Shown: piece after piece, positions 1-5,628 of the stretch
Layout: the number at the start of each line of letters is the position of its first letter
Position numbering within the stretch: the first letter of the stretch is position 1
DNA from: an uncultured Synergistales bacterium
GTDB taxonomy: Bacteria > Synergistota > Synergistia > Synergistales > Aminobacteriaceae
Assembly: GCA_905233295.1 (NCBI GenBank)
Contig: CAJODX010000098.1
Coordinates: 497-7,692, forward strand
Direction: 5' to 3'
Length of the DNA stretch: 7,196 nt
Made by a program: the position numbers and the translations under genes
The notes under the pieces: generated by a model
What the model saw: the letters and a program-made list of their open reading frames with translations, nothing else
What the model was told of the DNA's origin: nothing
Database searches by the model: none

Positions 1-1165
1 TCAAAATTTTTTTGTTGAAATTACGTTCAAAATATTCCCGCGCGTTGCGTCCCATTGCTGAATAATCTGCGTGAATCATTTTCAAAATTCCCTGTGCGAG
101 TTCGTCAGGATCTCCGAGCTTTGTACAGATTCCGCATTCAGCTTCATCAATTATTCTTTGAGTTTCGCCCGATGCAGACGCGATTACAGCTTTGCCGCAA
201 GCCATGTAAGACTGCAATTTAGCCGGAATCGTTTTTGCCCACAGAGCAGAGTCGCTGAAACTTATGAAACCTGCATCGCATGCACTGAGAATTTCGGGAA
301 TTTCTTCTGCGGGTTTTCGGGGAATCATTATGAATTTATCTTTAACTCTGAAATTTTCAATCTGCTTTTCAAATTCGCTCTGATAACGTCCATCGCCTAC
401 GATAATAAATTTTATTTTTTCATCTTTGAGCAGTGCCGCCGTCTTCGGCAGAATTTCAAGTCCCTGAACGTAGCCTATGTTGCCGGTGAAAGCGATTTTG
501 AAAGAGTTATCTTCGGGGATTAAATCAATTTTTTTCCGTTCAAGAGGCTTGTAAAAATCTTCAGCATACTGCGGCCAGTAATGAATTTTTTCCGGCGAAA
601 CTTTTACTTTCCTCTCCAGAATAGATTCAGCGAACGATGGACTTGGAACAAAAATTTTATCAGCCTGAGCGTAAATTTTATCGACCATTCTGTCTATCGG
701 CTTAATGACAAACGGACTCCTGATACCTGTTACAGTGATGATATTTTCAGGCCAGAGATCCTGAACATAAACGAAATGCGGAATTTTATTTTTCTGTGCG
801 TACCAGCAGCCGACTTTAACCTGCGTCATCGGTGAAACTTCAAAGCTGAAAACAAGATCGGCTTTTATTTTCGTAAAATTTTTCCAGAACCACCCTGACA
901 CAACGAACGAAAGATAATTTAAAATCATTCCGATTGAACTCCGTCCGCGCGGAATTAAAGGAATCCTTATGATGTCGATCCCGTTCCATTTTTCGCGGCG
1001 GCGTTTTGTCAAGGACCAGCCGTCAAAAAATTTTCCCATAGGATAATTCGGTATTCCTGTCAGGACAGTAACCTTGTAACCGCGCCTGACCCATTCGGCA
1101 GCCATGTCGTTAATTCTGAAAGTTTCGGGATAAAAATACTGCGAGATTACTAACAAATGTTTCGT
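1..1165 (-). CDS. WbuB-like family 4 glycosyltransferase, C-terminus cut by window edge
   Basis: The reverse strand stays open for 388 codons from 1165 to the left edge, with no stop. The protein has the GT-B fold pattern of WbuB-type glycosyltransferases, which move a sugar from a nucleotide donor to a lipid- or glycan-linked acceptor in O-antigen or capsule synthesis. Visible motifs, numbered from codon 1165: SQYFYPE near 8-14, GIPNYPMG about 20 residues further on, VQDLWPE at 134-140, a second Rossmann half starting TGNIGYVQGLE near 227, VGDG at 256-259, and the donor-site stretch ALWAKTIPAKL to ASGET around 307-335. Family members are about 400 residues, so only a short tail should be missing. 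The start is odd: the register of the family N-terminus (KHLLVISQYF) begins at ACG 1165-1163, 7 nt after a GAAGAG ribosome site (1178-1173). The nearest standard alternative is TTG at 1156-1154, 16 nt from that site. An in-frame stop lies at 1198-1196. The sugar specificity cannot be read from sequence. Confidence 0.9.
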
Positions 1166-1203
1166 GATGATTCTCTTCTTTCGCCGTGTTAAATTTCACC
1201 GCG

Positions 1204-1234
1204 ATTATAACAAAAAAATAAAACCTCCCGGCAA
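1204..1234 (-). promoter_or_regulatory. Possible promoter for the glycosyltransferase gene
   Basis: A perfect TATAAT lies at 1209-1204 on the minus strand, about 38 nt before the ACG codon. The best -35 is TTGCCG (1234-1229), 19 nt upstream, which is a poor hexamer at a long spacing and sits inside the terminator hairpin. The -10 follows directly on the terminator's U-run, so it may restart transcription after termination. It may also be chance in AT-rich DNA. Confidence 0.4.
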
Positions 1235-1244
1235 AATTCGGGAG
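1211..1244 (-). terminator. Intrinsic terminator upstream of the glycosyltransferase gene
   Basis: Read on the minus strand, CTCCCG (1244-1239) pairs with CGGGAG (1230-1225) across an 8-nt loop. GTTTTA and a run of seven T follow. It lies before, not after, the glycosyltransferase gene and about 150 nt downstream of a consensus promoter. It therefore ends a short transcript or acts as a conditional leader terminator. On the plus strand the stem is also followed by T-rich sequence, so it could work in both directions. Confidence 0.75.
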
Positions 1245-1396
1245 ATTTTTATTTTTCATTAATTTGAGGGGGGTAAAACTAAAACGACTCGAACAAGAAC
1301 GAGGAGTTTTTTATAAATTATTTTCGTATCGCGGAAATTTCATTGCAGGATTGAAAATTCCACGCTGTTTTTCTCTGCCTTTTTGTTCGCTTCGTC
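1211..1396 (-). ncRNA. Candidate structured RNA (small RNA or riboswitch-like leader), unassigned
   Basis: The minus-strand transcript expected from the promoter at 1428-1401 begins near 1396-1394 and meets a terminator at 1244-1211, about 185 nt. It folds into an outer helix: 1396-1383 pairs with 1283-1296, giving twelve pairs with a tandem A-G/G-A mismatch in the middle. Inside is a hairpin: 1364-1353 pairs with 1341-1330, with one U-U mismatch and an 11-nt loop. GCAG (1378-1375) could pair with CUGC (1348-1345) in that loop as a pseudoknot. Two contacts (1362/1332 and 1396/1283) are G-U wobbles on this strand but A-C mismatches on the other, which supports the minus-strand reading. CUCG (1304-1301) can also pair locally with CGAG (1292-1289), which would compete with the outer helix. 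No convincing ORF was found: a 10-codon ATG frame at 1344 lacks a ribosome site. I do not recognise a known RNA family; the paired core of about 114 nt is short for 6S RNA. Confidence 0.55.
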
Positions 1397-1400
1397 AAAC

Positions 1401-1428
1401 ATTATAATATTAAAAAAATTTTTGTCAA
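1401..1428 (-). promoter_or_regulatory. Consensus sigma70-type promoter for the structured RNA
   Basis: On the minus strand, TTGACA (1428-1423) and TATAAT (1406-1401) both match the consensus exactly, with a 16-nt spacer. The predicted transcription start is near 1396-1394. It lies just after the aldolase terminator and points away from it. No protein gene follows until the glycosyltransferase about 230 nt away. Confidence 0.75.
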
Positions 1429-1430
1429 GC

Positions 1431-1471
1431 AAAAAAAATCAGGAACGAAAAAAGATTCTTCATTCCCGATT
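1431..1471 (-). terminator. Intrinsic terminator of the aldolase gene
   Basis: On the minus strand AATCGGGAA (1471-1463) pairs with TTCCTGATT (1445-1437), nine pairs including one G-U wobble. Positions 1436-1431 give a run of T. The wobble pair is an A-C mismatch on the plus strand, which favours minus-strand function. It begins about 20 nt after the aldolase stop codon. Confidence 0.8.
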
Positions 1472-1489
1472 CTTTTTTAATTTAATTTT

Positions 1490-2566
1490 TTACGCTACCG
1501 TTATTTCTTTGCAGAGATAAACATCCTGAACAGCATTTATGATTTCAACGCCTTCGTTCATAGGACGCTGGAAAGCTTTGCGCCCAAGGATCAAGCCCAT
1601 GCCGCCCGCTCTCTTGTTCACGACTGCTGTACGTACAGCCTCGCTCAAATCGCTTGCACCGCCGGAAGCTCCGCCTGAGTTAATCAAGCCCGCTCTGCCC
1701 ATGTAGCAGTTTGCAACCTGATACCGAGCAAGGTCTATCGGGTGTTCGGTCGTGAGTTTTTCATACATTTCTTTTGAGGTTTTGCCGTAGCCTTTGCCCA
1801 TCGCGAGGTAGCCGCCGTTGTTCGTCGGAAGTTTCTGTTTGATGATGTCGGCTTCAATCGTAACGCCGAGATGGTTTGCCTGTCCTGTGAGGTCTGCTGA
1901 GGCGTGATAGTCCGTAACGACATCGTCTTTTTTGATTTTGAACGCCGAGTTTCTGAGATAGCACCACAAAATCGTAGCCATTCCCATTTTATGAGCTTCA
2001 TGGAAAGCTTTTGAAATTTCCTGAATCTGGCGCGTTGACTCAGGGCTGCCGAAATAAATCGTCGCTCCGACTGCGACTGCACCGAGTTCATAAGCCTGTT
2101 TCACTGACGCGAAAAGAACTTGATCAAACTGATTCGGATAAGTCAGAAGTTCATTGTGGTTGAGCTTGAGAACGAAAGGAATTTTGTGCGCATATTTTCT
2201 TGCGGTTGCGCCTAAAACTCCGAGCGTTGTCGCAACAGCGTTGCAGCCGGCTTCCATTGCAAGCTTGATAATATTTTCGGGGTCAAAATAAATCGGATTC
2301 GGACCGAATGAAGCTCCTGCAGAATGTTCGATGCCTTGGTCAACAGGAAGAATCGAAATGTAGCCGGTGCCTGCAAGTCTTCCGTGATTGAACAGCGTCT
2401 GCATTGCACGCATTACAGGCACTGGACGGTCGGTCATGCTGACAACGCGGTCAACAAAATCGGGACCCGGCAGAGAGAGCAGATCTTTTGAAATGGTTTC
2501 GCACTTGTGAGTTAAGAGACTTTCGGCTTCTTTTCCGAGTAAGGCTTCAATTTTTCCAAATTCCAT
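1490..2566 (-). CDS. fbaB: Class I fructose-bisphosphate aldolase (DhnA/FbaB type)
   Basis: This cytoplasmic enzyme reversibly splits fructose 1,6-bisphosphate into glyceraldehyde 3-phosphate and dihydroxyacetone phosphate through a lysine Schiff base, in glycolysis and gluconeogenesis. The 358-residue product follows the E. coli FbaB pattern almost end to end: LPGPDFVDR near 32-40, MQTLFNHGRLAGTGY near 55-69, the phosphate-site ILPVDQG at 72-78, VLKLNHNE near 132-139, and GATIYFGS at 167-174. Further on are SADLTGQANHLG near 223-234, EADIIKQK at 238-245, NCYMGRAGLINSGG near 286-299, and GLILGRKAF near 324-332. Lys243 in the IIKQK strand is the likely Schiff-base lysine by family position. 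The start is ATG at 2566 with AAGGAG about 11 nt upstream. The gene is divergent from leuA with overlapping promoters, and a terminator follows the stop, so it appears to be a single-gene transcript. Length and motifs are complete. Confidence 0.96.
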   Translation of the reverse strand: MEFGKIEALLGKEAESLLTHKCETISKDLLSLPGPDFVDRVVSMTDRPVPVMRAMQTLFNHGRLAGTGYISILPVDQGIEHSAGASFGPNPIYFDPENIIKLAMEAGCNAVATTLGVLGATARKYAHKIPFVLKLNHNELLTYPNQFDQVLFASVKQAYELGAVAVGATIYFGSPESTRQIQEISKAFHEAHKMGMATILWCYLRNSAFKIKKDDVVTDYHASADLTGQANHLGVTIEADIIKQKLPTNNGGYLAMGKGYGKTSKEMYEKLTTEHPIDLARYQVANCYMGRAGLINSGGASGGASDLSEAVRTAVVNKRAGGMGLILGRKAFQRPMNEGVEIINAVQDVYLCKEITVA

Positions 2567-2591
2567 TATAAAAACAACTCCTTAAAAATTT

Positions 2592-2619
2592 TTGACACAA
2601 AAAATTTTGCCTGTAAAAT
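2592..2619 (+). promoter_or_regulatory. Promoter of the leuA leader transcript
   Basis: TTGACA (2592-2597) and TAAAAT (2614-2619) are separated by 16 nt. A start near 2626 would leave about 17 nt before the leader peptide's ribosome site (AAAGGAG, 2641-2647). A second -10-like TATAAT at 2632-2637 would start transcription inside that ribosome site, so the upstream pair fits better. It lies inside the 5' untranslated region of the divergent aldolase gene. Confidence 0.7.
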
Positions 2620-2632
2620 ACTCGCGCCTATT

Positions 2633-2662
2633 ATAATACGAAAGGAGATTTGCAGATGTTAA
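2633..2662 (-). promoter_or_regulatory. Likely promoter of the aldolase gene
   Basis: On the minus strand TTAACA (2662-2657) and TATTAT (2638-2633) are separated by 18 nt; each differs from consensus at one base. The predicted start is near 2626, giving an untranslated region of about 60 nt before the aldolase ATG. The -35 overlaps the start codon of the leuA leader peptide on the other strand. The TATTATAATA block holds a good -10 on each strand. Confidence 0.5.
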
Positions 2663-2730
2663 GAAAATTTTTTAAAGATGCTCTCGCACTACTCGAACGT
2701 GCTGCGGATCTCCGGGGTGCGTTTTTTTAG
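2656..2730 (+). CDS. leuA leader peptide (24 codons, leucine-containing)
   Basis: A 24-codon ORF starts at ATG 2656 behind a strong AAAGGAG site (2641-2647, 8-nt gap) and ends at TAG 2728-2730. It begins MLRKFFKDALALLER and carries five leucines: TTA at codon 2, CTC at 10, CTA at 12, CTC at 13, and CTC at 19. The LALL cluster lies mid-peptide. It ends 89 nt before leuA, with an intrinsic terminator in between. A short translated ORF ahead of a terminator ahead of leuA is the classical attenuation layout: scarce charged leucine tRNA would stall the ribosome at codons 10-13. The leucine run is weaker than the four in a row seen in enteric leu leaders, and the peptide also has two Phe-Phe pairs, so leucine as the signal is an inference from leuA downstream. 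Confidence 0.7.
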   Translation: MLRKFFKDALALLERAADLRGAFF

Positions 2731-2802
2731 CACGCGCCGAAAAAATTTTAAGATGTTAAACCGGGATCTGATGAAAATTTTTGTCAGTCCCGGATTTTTT
2801 TT
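2705..2802 (+). terminator. Attenuator with competing antiterminator, upstream of leuA
   Basis: The terminator stem is CCGGGA (2761-2766) with TCCCGG (2788-2793), continued by CTGA (2768-2771) with TCAG (2784-2787) around one bulged base. Eight T follow (2795-2802). An alternative pairing joins 2705-2715, inside the leader ORF, to 2761-2770. It gives ten pairs with one bulged C and two G-U wobbles, and takes the terminator's left arm. A third helix, CGTGCT (2698-2703) with AGCACG (2729-2734), encloses the 2705-2715 segment. A ribosome stalled at leader codons 12-13 should break this helix and free the antiterminator. A ribosome reaching the stop would cover 2707-2715 and let the terminator form. 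Confidence 0.75.
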
Positions 2803-2819
2803 GAGGAGGAAATTTTTTT

Positions 2820-4352
2820 ATGCGAAAAGTAAAAATTTTTGACACGACACTGAGAGACGGCGAACAGTCTCCGGGCTGTAGCATGAACCTGAGCGAAAAA
2901 ATCGTGATGGCACGTCAGCTTGACAAACTCGGAGTTGACATCATCGAGGCAGGATTCGCAATCGCCTCGCCGATGGATTTCAAGAGCGTTCAGGCAATCG
3001 CCGCCGCCGCTTCAAATTGCGTAATCGCAAGTCTTGCACGATGCAACAAGGGCGATATTGACACAGCATGGGAAGCTGTCAAAGAGGCAAAAAAGCCGCG
3101 CATTCATGTTTTCATCGCAACGAGCGATGTTCACATGCAATATAAACTCAGAATGAACCGCGAACAGGTCTTACAGACGATAACAGAAATGGTCGGCTAC
3201 GCCAAATCAAAATGCGAGGACATTGAATTTTCCGCCGAAGATGCCTCGCGTTCAGACAGAGAATTTCTCGCAAAAGCATTTTCAAACGCAATCGCCGCAG
3301 GAGCAAAGACAATCAATGTTCCTGACACCGTGGGCTATTCAACTCCGCAGGAAATGAGCGAATTGATTTCATATCTCCGTGAAAATGTCGAAGGCATTGA
3401 CAGCGTGGATATTTCCGTTCACTGCCATAACGATCTCGGAATGGGCGTTGCAAACTCGCTTGCCTGCGTAAAGGCTGGAGCGACTCAGGTTGAATGCACC
3501 GTCAACGGCATAGGCGAACGTGCAGGTAACGCAAGTCTTGAAGAAATTGCAATGGCTATCCGAACGCGCAGAGATTTTTACGACGCTGAAACAAATATCA
3601 ACACTCGCGAAATTTATAAATCGAGCAGACTTTTGAGCAACATCACCGGAGTTCCAATCGCACCGACAAAGCCGATAGTCGGAGCAAACGCCTTCGCACA
3701 TGAAGCCGGGATTCATCAGCACGGAATGATAACGAACGCACAGACTTATGAAATTATGAATCCTGACGAGATCGGCGTACCGCACAGAGCTTTGGTTCTC
3801 GGCAAACATTCAGGCAAACACGCGCTGCGTGAAAGACTTGAAAGCATGGGCTACGAAATTCCGGACGAGGAACTCGAAGATATTTTCACGAGATTCAAGA
3901 AACTCGCTGACCAGAAAAAAACGATCACGAGTTCAGATCTTGAAACTCTCACGCTGTACCGTTCAAAGGTTACGAAAACCGAAGAAAGCCACGCGCCTTC
4001 GTGCCAGCTTGTAAGTCATTCAATAACGTCCGGCAGCAACATTCCAAAGATTTCTTACGTTAAAATCAAACGTGCTGATAACGTCATGGAAGGTGTCGAA
4101 AGCGGCGCAGGACCTCTTGACGCGGCATTCAAGGCGATAAATAAAATGCTCGGCATTGAGGCACGTCTTGAAGATTTCAGCATTCGTGCTGTTACTGAGG
4201 GCGAAGATTCTATCGGCGAAGCTGTCGTAAAAATTTCCAGTGCGGCAAGCGGCGAAATGTACACAGGTTCGGGAATTTCCACTGATATTGTTGAAGCGTC
4301 CCTGCAAGCGTATCTGAGCGGCATTAACAAAATGTTTGAAGCTGGAGAATAG
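2820..4352 (+). CDS. leuA: 2-isopropylmalate synthase
   Basis: This enzyme condenses acetyl-CoA with 2-oxoisovalerate to give 2-isopropylmalate, the first committed step of leucine synthesis, in the cytoplasm. The 510-residue protein has the usual two-part build. The N-terminal HMGL-like TIM barrel begins KIFDTTLRDGEQSPG (5-19), with catalytic Arg12 and metal ligand Asp13. It continues with VHCHNDLGMG at 200-209 (metal ligands His201 and His203) and NGIGERAGN at 229-237. The linker carries EAGIHQHGM near 295-303 and LGKHSGKHA near 327-335. The C-terminal LeuA dimer/leucine-feedback domain runs from about 395, with GPLDAAFKAI near 431-440 and TGSGISTDIVEASLQAYL near 482-499. That full regulatory domain implies allosteric inhibition by leucine. 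The start is ATG 2820 with GAGGAGGA (2803-2810) 9 nt upstream. Citramalate or homocitrate synthase are the alternatives; length, linker motifs and the leucine-type leader favour LeuA. No other leu gene follows within the window, and yqeY converges on it. Confidence 0.95.
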   Translation: MRKVKIFDTTLRDGEQSPGCSMNLSEKIVMARQLDKLGVDIIEAGFAIASPMDFKSVQAIAAAASNCVIASLARCNKGDIDTAWEAVKEAKKPRIHVFIATSDVHMQYKLRMNREQVLQTITEMVGYAKSKCEDIEFSAEDASRSDREFLAKAFSNAIAAGAKTINVPDTVGYSTPQEMSELISYLRENVEGIDSVDISVHCHNDLGMGVANSLACVKAGATQVECTVNGIGERAGNASLEEIAMAIRTRRDFYDAETNINTREIYKSSRLLSNITGVPIAPTKPIVGANAFAHEAGIHQHGMITNAQTYEIMNPDEIGVPHRALVLGKHSGKHALRERLESMGYEIPDEELEDIFTRFKKLADQKKTITSSDLETLTLYRSKVTKTEESHAPSCQLVSHSITSGSNIPKISYVKIKRADNVMEGVESGAGPLDAAFKAINKMLGIEARLEDFSIRAVTEGEDSIGEAVVKISSAASGEMYTGSGISTDIVEASLQAYLSGINKMFEAGE

Positions 4353-4416
4353 AAGAAAAAATTTTAATTTTTTATGCCTCAGATGAAACGCCGCCGATTT
4401 TTTTTGTGAATTTAAG

Positions 4417-4866
4417 TTAATTCAGAAATGCGCTGACTTTTTCTTTAACGCGTGAACCGTCAGCAAGTCCTTTTGCTTTTGCCATCACGGCTTTCATTAA
4501 TTTTCCCATATCTTTTGGCGAGGTTGCGTTGATTTCTTTTGCGGCTTCGGCAATCAAAGAATCAATTTCTTCATCGCTCAACTGTTTTGGCAGATACGGC
4601 TCAAGGATTTTTATTTCCGCGAGTTCAGCTTCAGCTCTGTCATTTGCTCCTCCGGCTTTATACTGTTCTGCGGCATCTTTGCGCTGTTTGATTAATTTTT
4701 TTATGACTGCGTAAACATCATCATCTGTAATTTCAACTGCTTTGCCTTTGTCCGCCTGAAGTTTCTGAAGTTCGGCTTTCAGCATTCTCAGAGTTGAAAG
4801 TTTCGGCTCGGTGCGCTCTTTCATAGCCTGAGTCAAATCTTTTGTAATTTCATTCGTAAGAGACAT
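4417..4866 (-). CDS. yqeY: GatB/YqeY family protein
   Basis: The 149-residue product matches the YqeY family at full length. It has an N-terminal helical segment (MSLTNEITKDLTQAMKER), LRMLKAELQKLQ near 27-38, VIKKLIKQRKDAAEQYKAGG near 54-73, EIKILEPYLPKQL near 84-96, and a C-terminal helical unit with SPKDMGKLMKAVMAKAKG. The C-terminal unit resembles the tail domain of GatB, a subunit of the tRNA amidotransferase that makes Gln-tRNA or Asn-tRNA. YqeY itself has no firmly settled reaction; a role in tRNA-dependent amidation is proposed from that similarity. ATG 4866 follows AAGGAG with a long 12-nt A/T spacer. It lies downstream of rpsU across a terminator, with no clear promoter of its own, so it may depend on readthrough. 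It converges with leuA across 64 nt of AT-rich DNA. Confidence 0.93.
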   Translation of the reverse strand: MSLTNEITKDLTQAMKERTEPKLSTLRMLKAELQKLQADKGKAVEITDDDVYAVIKKLIKQRKDAAEQYKAGGANDRAEAELAEIKILEPYLPKQLSDEEIDSLIAEAAKEINATSPKDMGKLMKAVMAKAKGLADGSRVKEKVSAFLN

Positions 4867-4885
4867 AAAAAAATTTTTCTCCTTT

Positions 4886-4913
4886 TTAAAAATTAAAAAT
4901 TAAAAATTAAAAA
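4886..4913. repeat. Tandem TTAAAAA heptamer, four copies
   Basis: Four head-to-tail 7-bp units TTAAAAA fill the gap between the rpsU terminator and the yqeY ribosome site. On the minus strand this gives TTTTTAA units that continue the terminator's T-run. Copy number is probably variable through slippage. It may extend the U-tract or space yqeY from the hairpin; no function is shown. Confidence 0.75.
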
Positions 4914-4914
4914 A

Positions 4915-4961
4915 TAAAAAAAACAGTGAGGAGCTAAAAAAATTTTTCTTCACTCCTCACT
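4915..4961 (-). terminator. Intrinsic terminator after rpsU
   Basis: AGTGAGGAG (minus 4961-4953) pairs perfectly with CTCCTCACT (minus 4933-4925), nine pairs. The A/T-rich loop can add further A-T pairs. On the minus strand TG and then eight T with more T-runs follow, while the plus side has no T-run, so the direction is clear. It begins 20 nt after the rpsU stop and would limit expression of yqeY relative to rpsU. Confidence 0.85.
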
Positions 4962-4980
4962 TCTGGTTTCCTAAATGAAT

Positions 4981-5178
4981 TTAGCCCGGACTCCTGTGGC
5001 GCATACTTTTGCGTTTACGGGCTGCTTCAGCGCGTTTGATTTTTTTTGCATCGCTTGGCTTTTCGTAATGTTCGCGTCTGCGAGCTTCGCGGAGTGTTCC
5101 TACTCTCGCTACTTCACGTTTGAACCGCCTGAGGGTATCTTCAAGAGATTCTCCGTCTTTGCGGGTTACTGTCGTCAT
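4981..5178 (-). CDS. rpsU: 30S ribosomal protein S21
   Basis: The product is 65 residues and very basic, beginning MTTVTRKDGESLEDTLRRF and continuing through FKREVARVGTLREARRREH to an Arg/Lys-rich tail. This is the S21 pattern: a small 30S protein near the anti-Shine-Dalgarno end of 16S rRNA that aids initiation. A longer in-frame start at 5232 would add 18 residues overlapping the HIT gene and unlike S21. ATG 5178 has a strong GGGAGGG site 7 nt upstream and gives the family N-terminus, so it is chosen. It follows the HIT gene by 38 nt, probably as one transcript, and ends at a strong terminator. Confidence 0.95.
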   Translation of the reverse strand: MTTVTRKDGESLEDTLRRFKREVARVGTLREARRREHYEKPSDAKKIKRAEAARKRKSMRHRSPG

Positions 5179-5216
5179 GTTAAATCCCTCCCTTCGGATT
5201 CTTTCAGCAATCGGTG

Positions 5217-5555
5217 CTAGCCTGGAGGCCAACCGAGATTACGTCCTGCTAACAAATGCAGATGGAGGTGAGGTACTGTCTGTCCGCCCTGTTCGCCTGT
5301 ATTGATTACCATTCTGTAACCGTCTTTTTCAAGACCGAGGCTGTTCGCAACCTTCACAGCACTGCTCATTAAATTTCCCCACACAGCAGGATCATCCACA
5401 GCGATACCTGAACTGTAATGTTTTTTAGGGATAACGAGAACGTGAACAGGTGCCTGAGGATTCAAATCTCTGAAAGCAACGACATTTTCATCACTGTATA
5501 TAAAATCAGTGGGAATGCCGCCGTTCGCGATCTTGCAGAAAATACATTCGTCCAT
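5217..5555 (-). CDS. HIT family protein (Hint/HinT-like nucleotide hydrolase)
   Basis: The 112-residue product is a compact HIT-fold protein, a usual length for the Hint branch. It opens MDECIFCKIANGGIPTD, with the paired-cysteine start typical of bacterial Hint, and then has a VVAFRDLNPQAPVHVLVIPKKH segment. It ends with the histidine triad HLHLHLLAGR near 96-105. The family hydrolyses nucleoside phosphoramidates and related AMP conjugates through the central triad histidine; the physiological substrate is usually unknown. ATG 5555 follows AGGAGG at a somewhat long spacing. A promoter-like pair lies just upstream, and rpsU follows after 38 nt, so the two are probably co-transcribed. Confidence 0.95.
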   Translation of the reverse strand: MDECIFCKIANGGIPTDFIYSDENVVAFRDLNPQAPVHVLVIPKKHYSSGIAVDDPAVWGNLMSSAVKVANSLGLEKDGYRMVINTGEQGGQTVPHLHLHLLAGRNLGWPPG

Positions 5556-5590
5556 ATTAAAATTTTCAGCCTCCTAAAAATGACGTTAGA

Positions 5591-5619
5591 ATTTTATAGC
5601 ATTTTGAAATTTTTAACAA
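5591..5619 (-). promoter_or_regulatory. Likely promoter of the HIT-rpsU transcript
   Basis: On the minus strand TTGTTA (5619-5614) and TAAAAT (5596-5591) are separated by 17 nt, about 36 nt before the HIT start codon. It lies in the 73-nt gap after the AIR-synthase-related gene. That gap shows no terminator hairpin, so readthrough from upstream is also possible. Confidence 0.5.
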
Positions 5620-5628
5620 TTAATATAT

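Noticed and set aside
71..835. Plus-strand ORFs of 150 and 84 codons
   Set aside because: They lie opposite the glycosyltransferase, whose minus-strand frame is continuous and rich in family motifs; the plus-strand translations match nothing and have no ribosome sites.
1283..1396. 6S RNA
   Set aside because: A closing helix, an AU-rich open region and a terminal hairpin are suggestive, but the paired core is only about 114 nt and the tail leads to a separate terminator.
2626..2819. T-box riboswitch upstream of leuA
   Set aside because: No T-box sequence or specifier-loop architecture is visible; a translated leader ORF with a simple attenuator explains the region.
2839..2867. Internal promoter in leuA at the second TTGACA
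   Set aside because: No -10-like hexamer lies at a usable distance, and the sequence is explained by conserved codons.
3369..3809. Minus-strand 146-codon ORF inside leuA
   Set aside because: It is opposite the conserved catalytic region of leuA and looks like a shadow of its codon pattern.
4353..4416. Terminator for leuA in the convergent gap
   Set aside because: Only a weak A/T-only inverted repeat (4356-4373) and a T-run without a GC-rich stem (4398-4405) are present, too little to call.
5179..5232. Longer rpsU start adding 18 residues
   Set aside because: It overlaps the HIT gene and precedes a much better ATG with a strong ribosome site at the family N-terminus.
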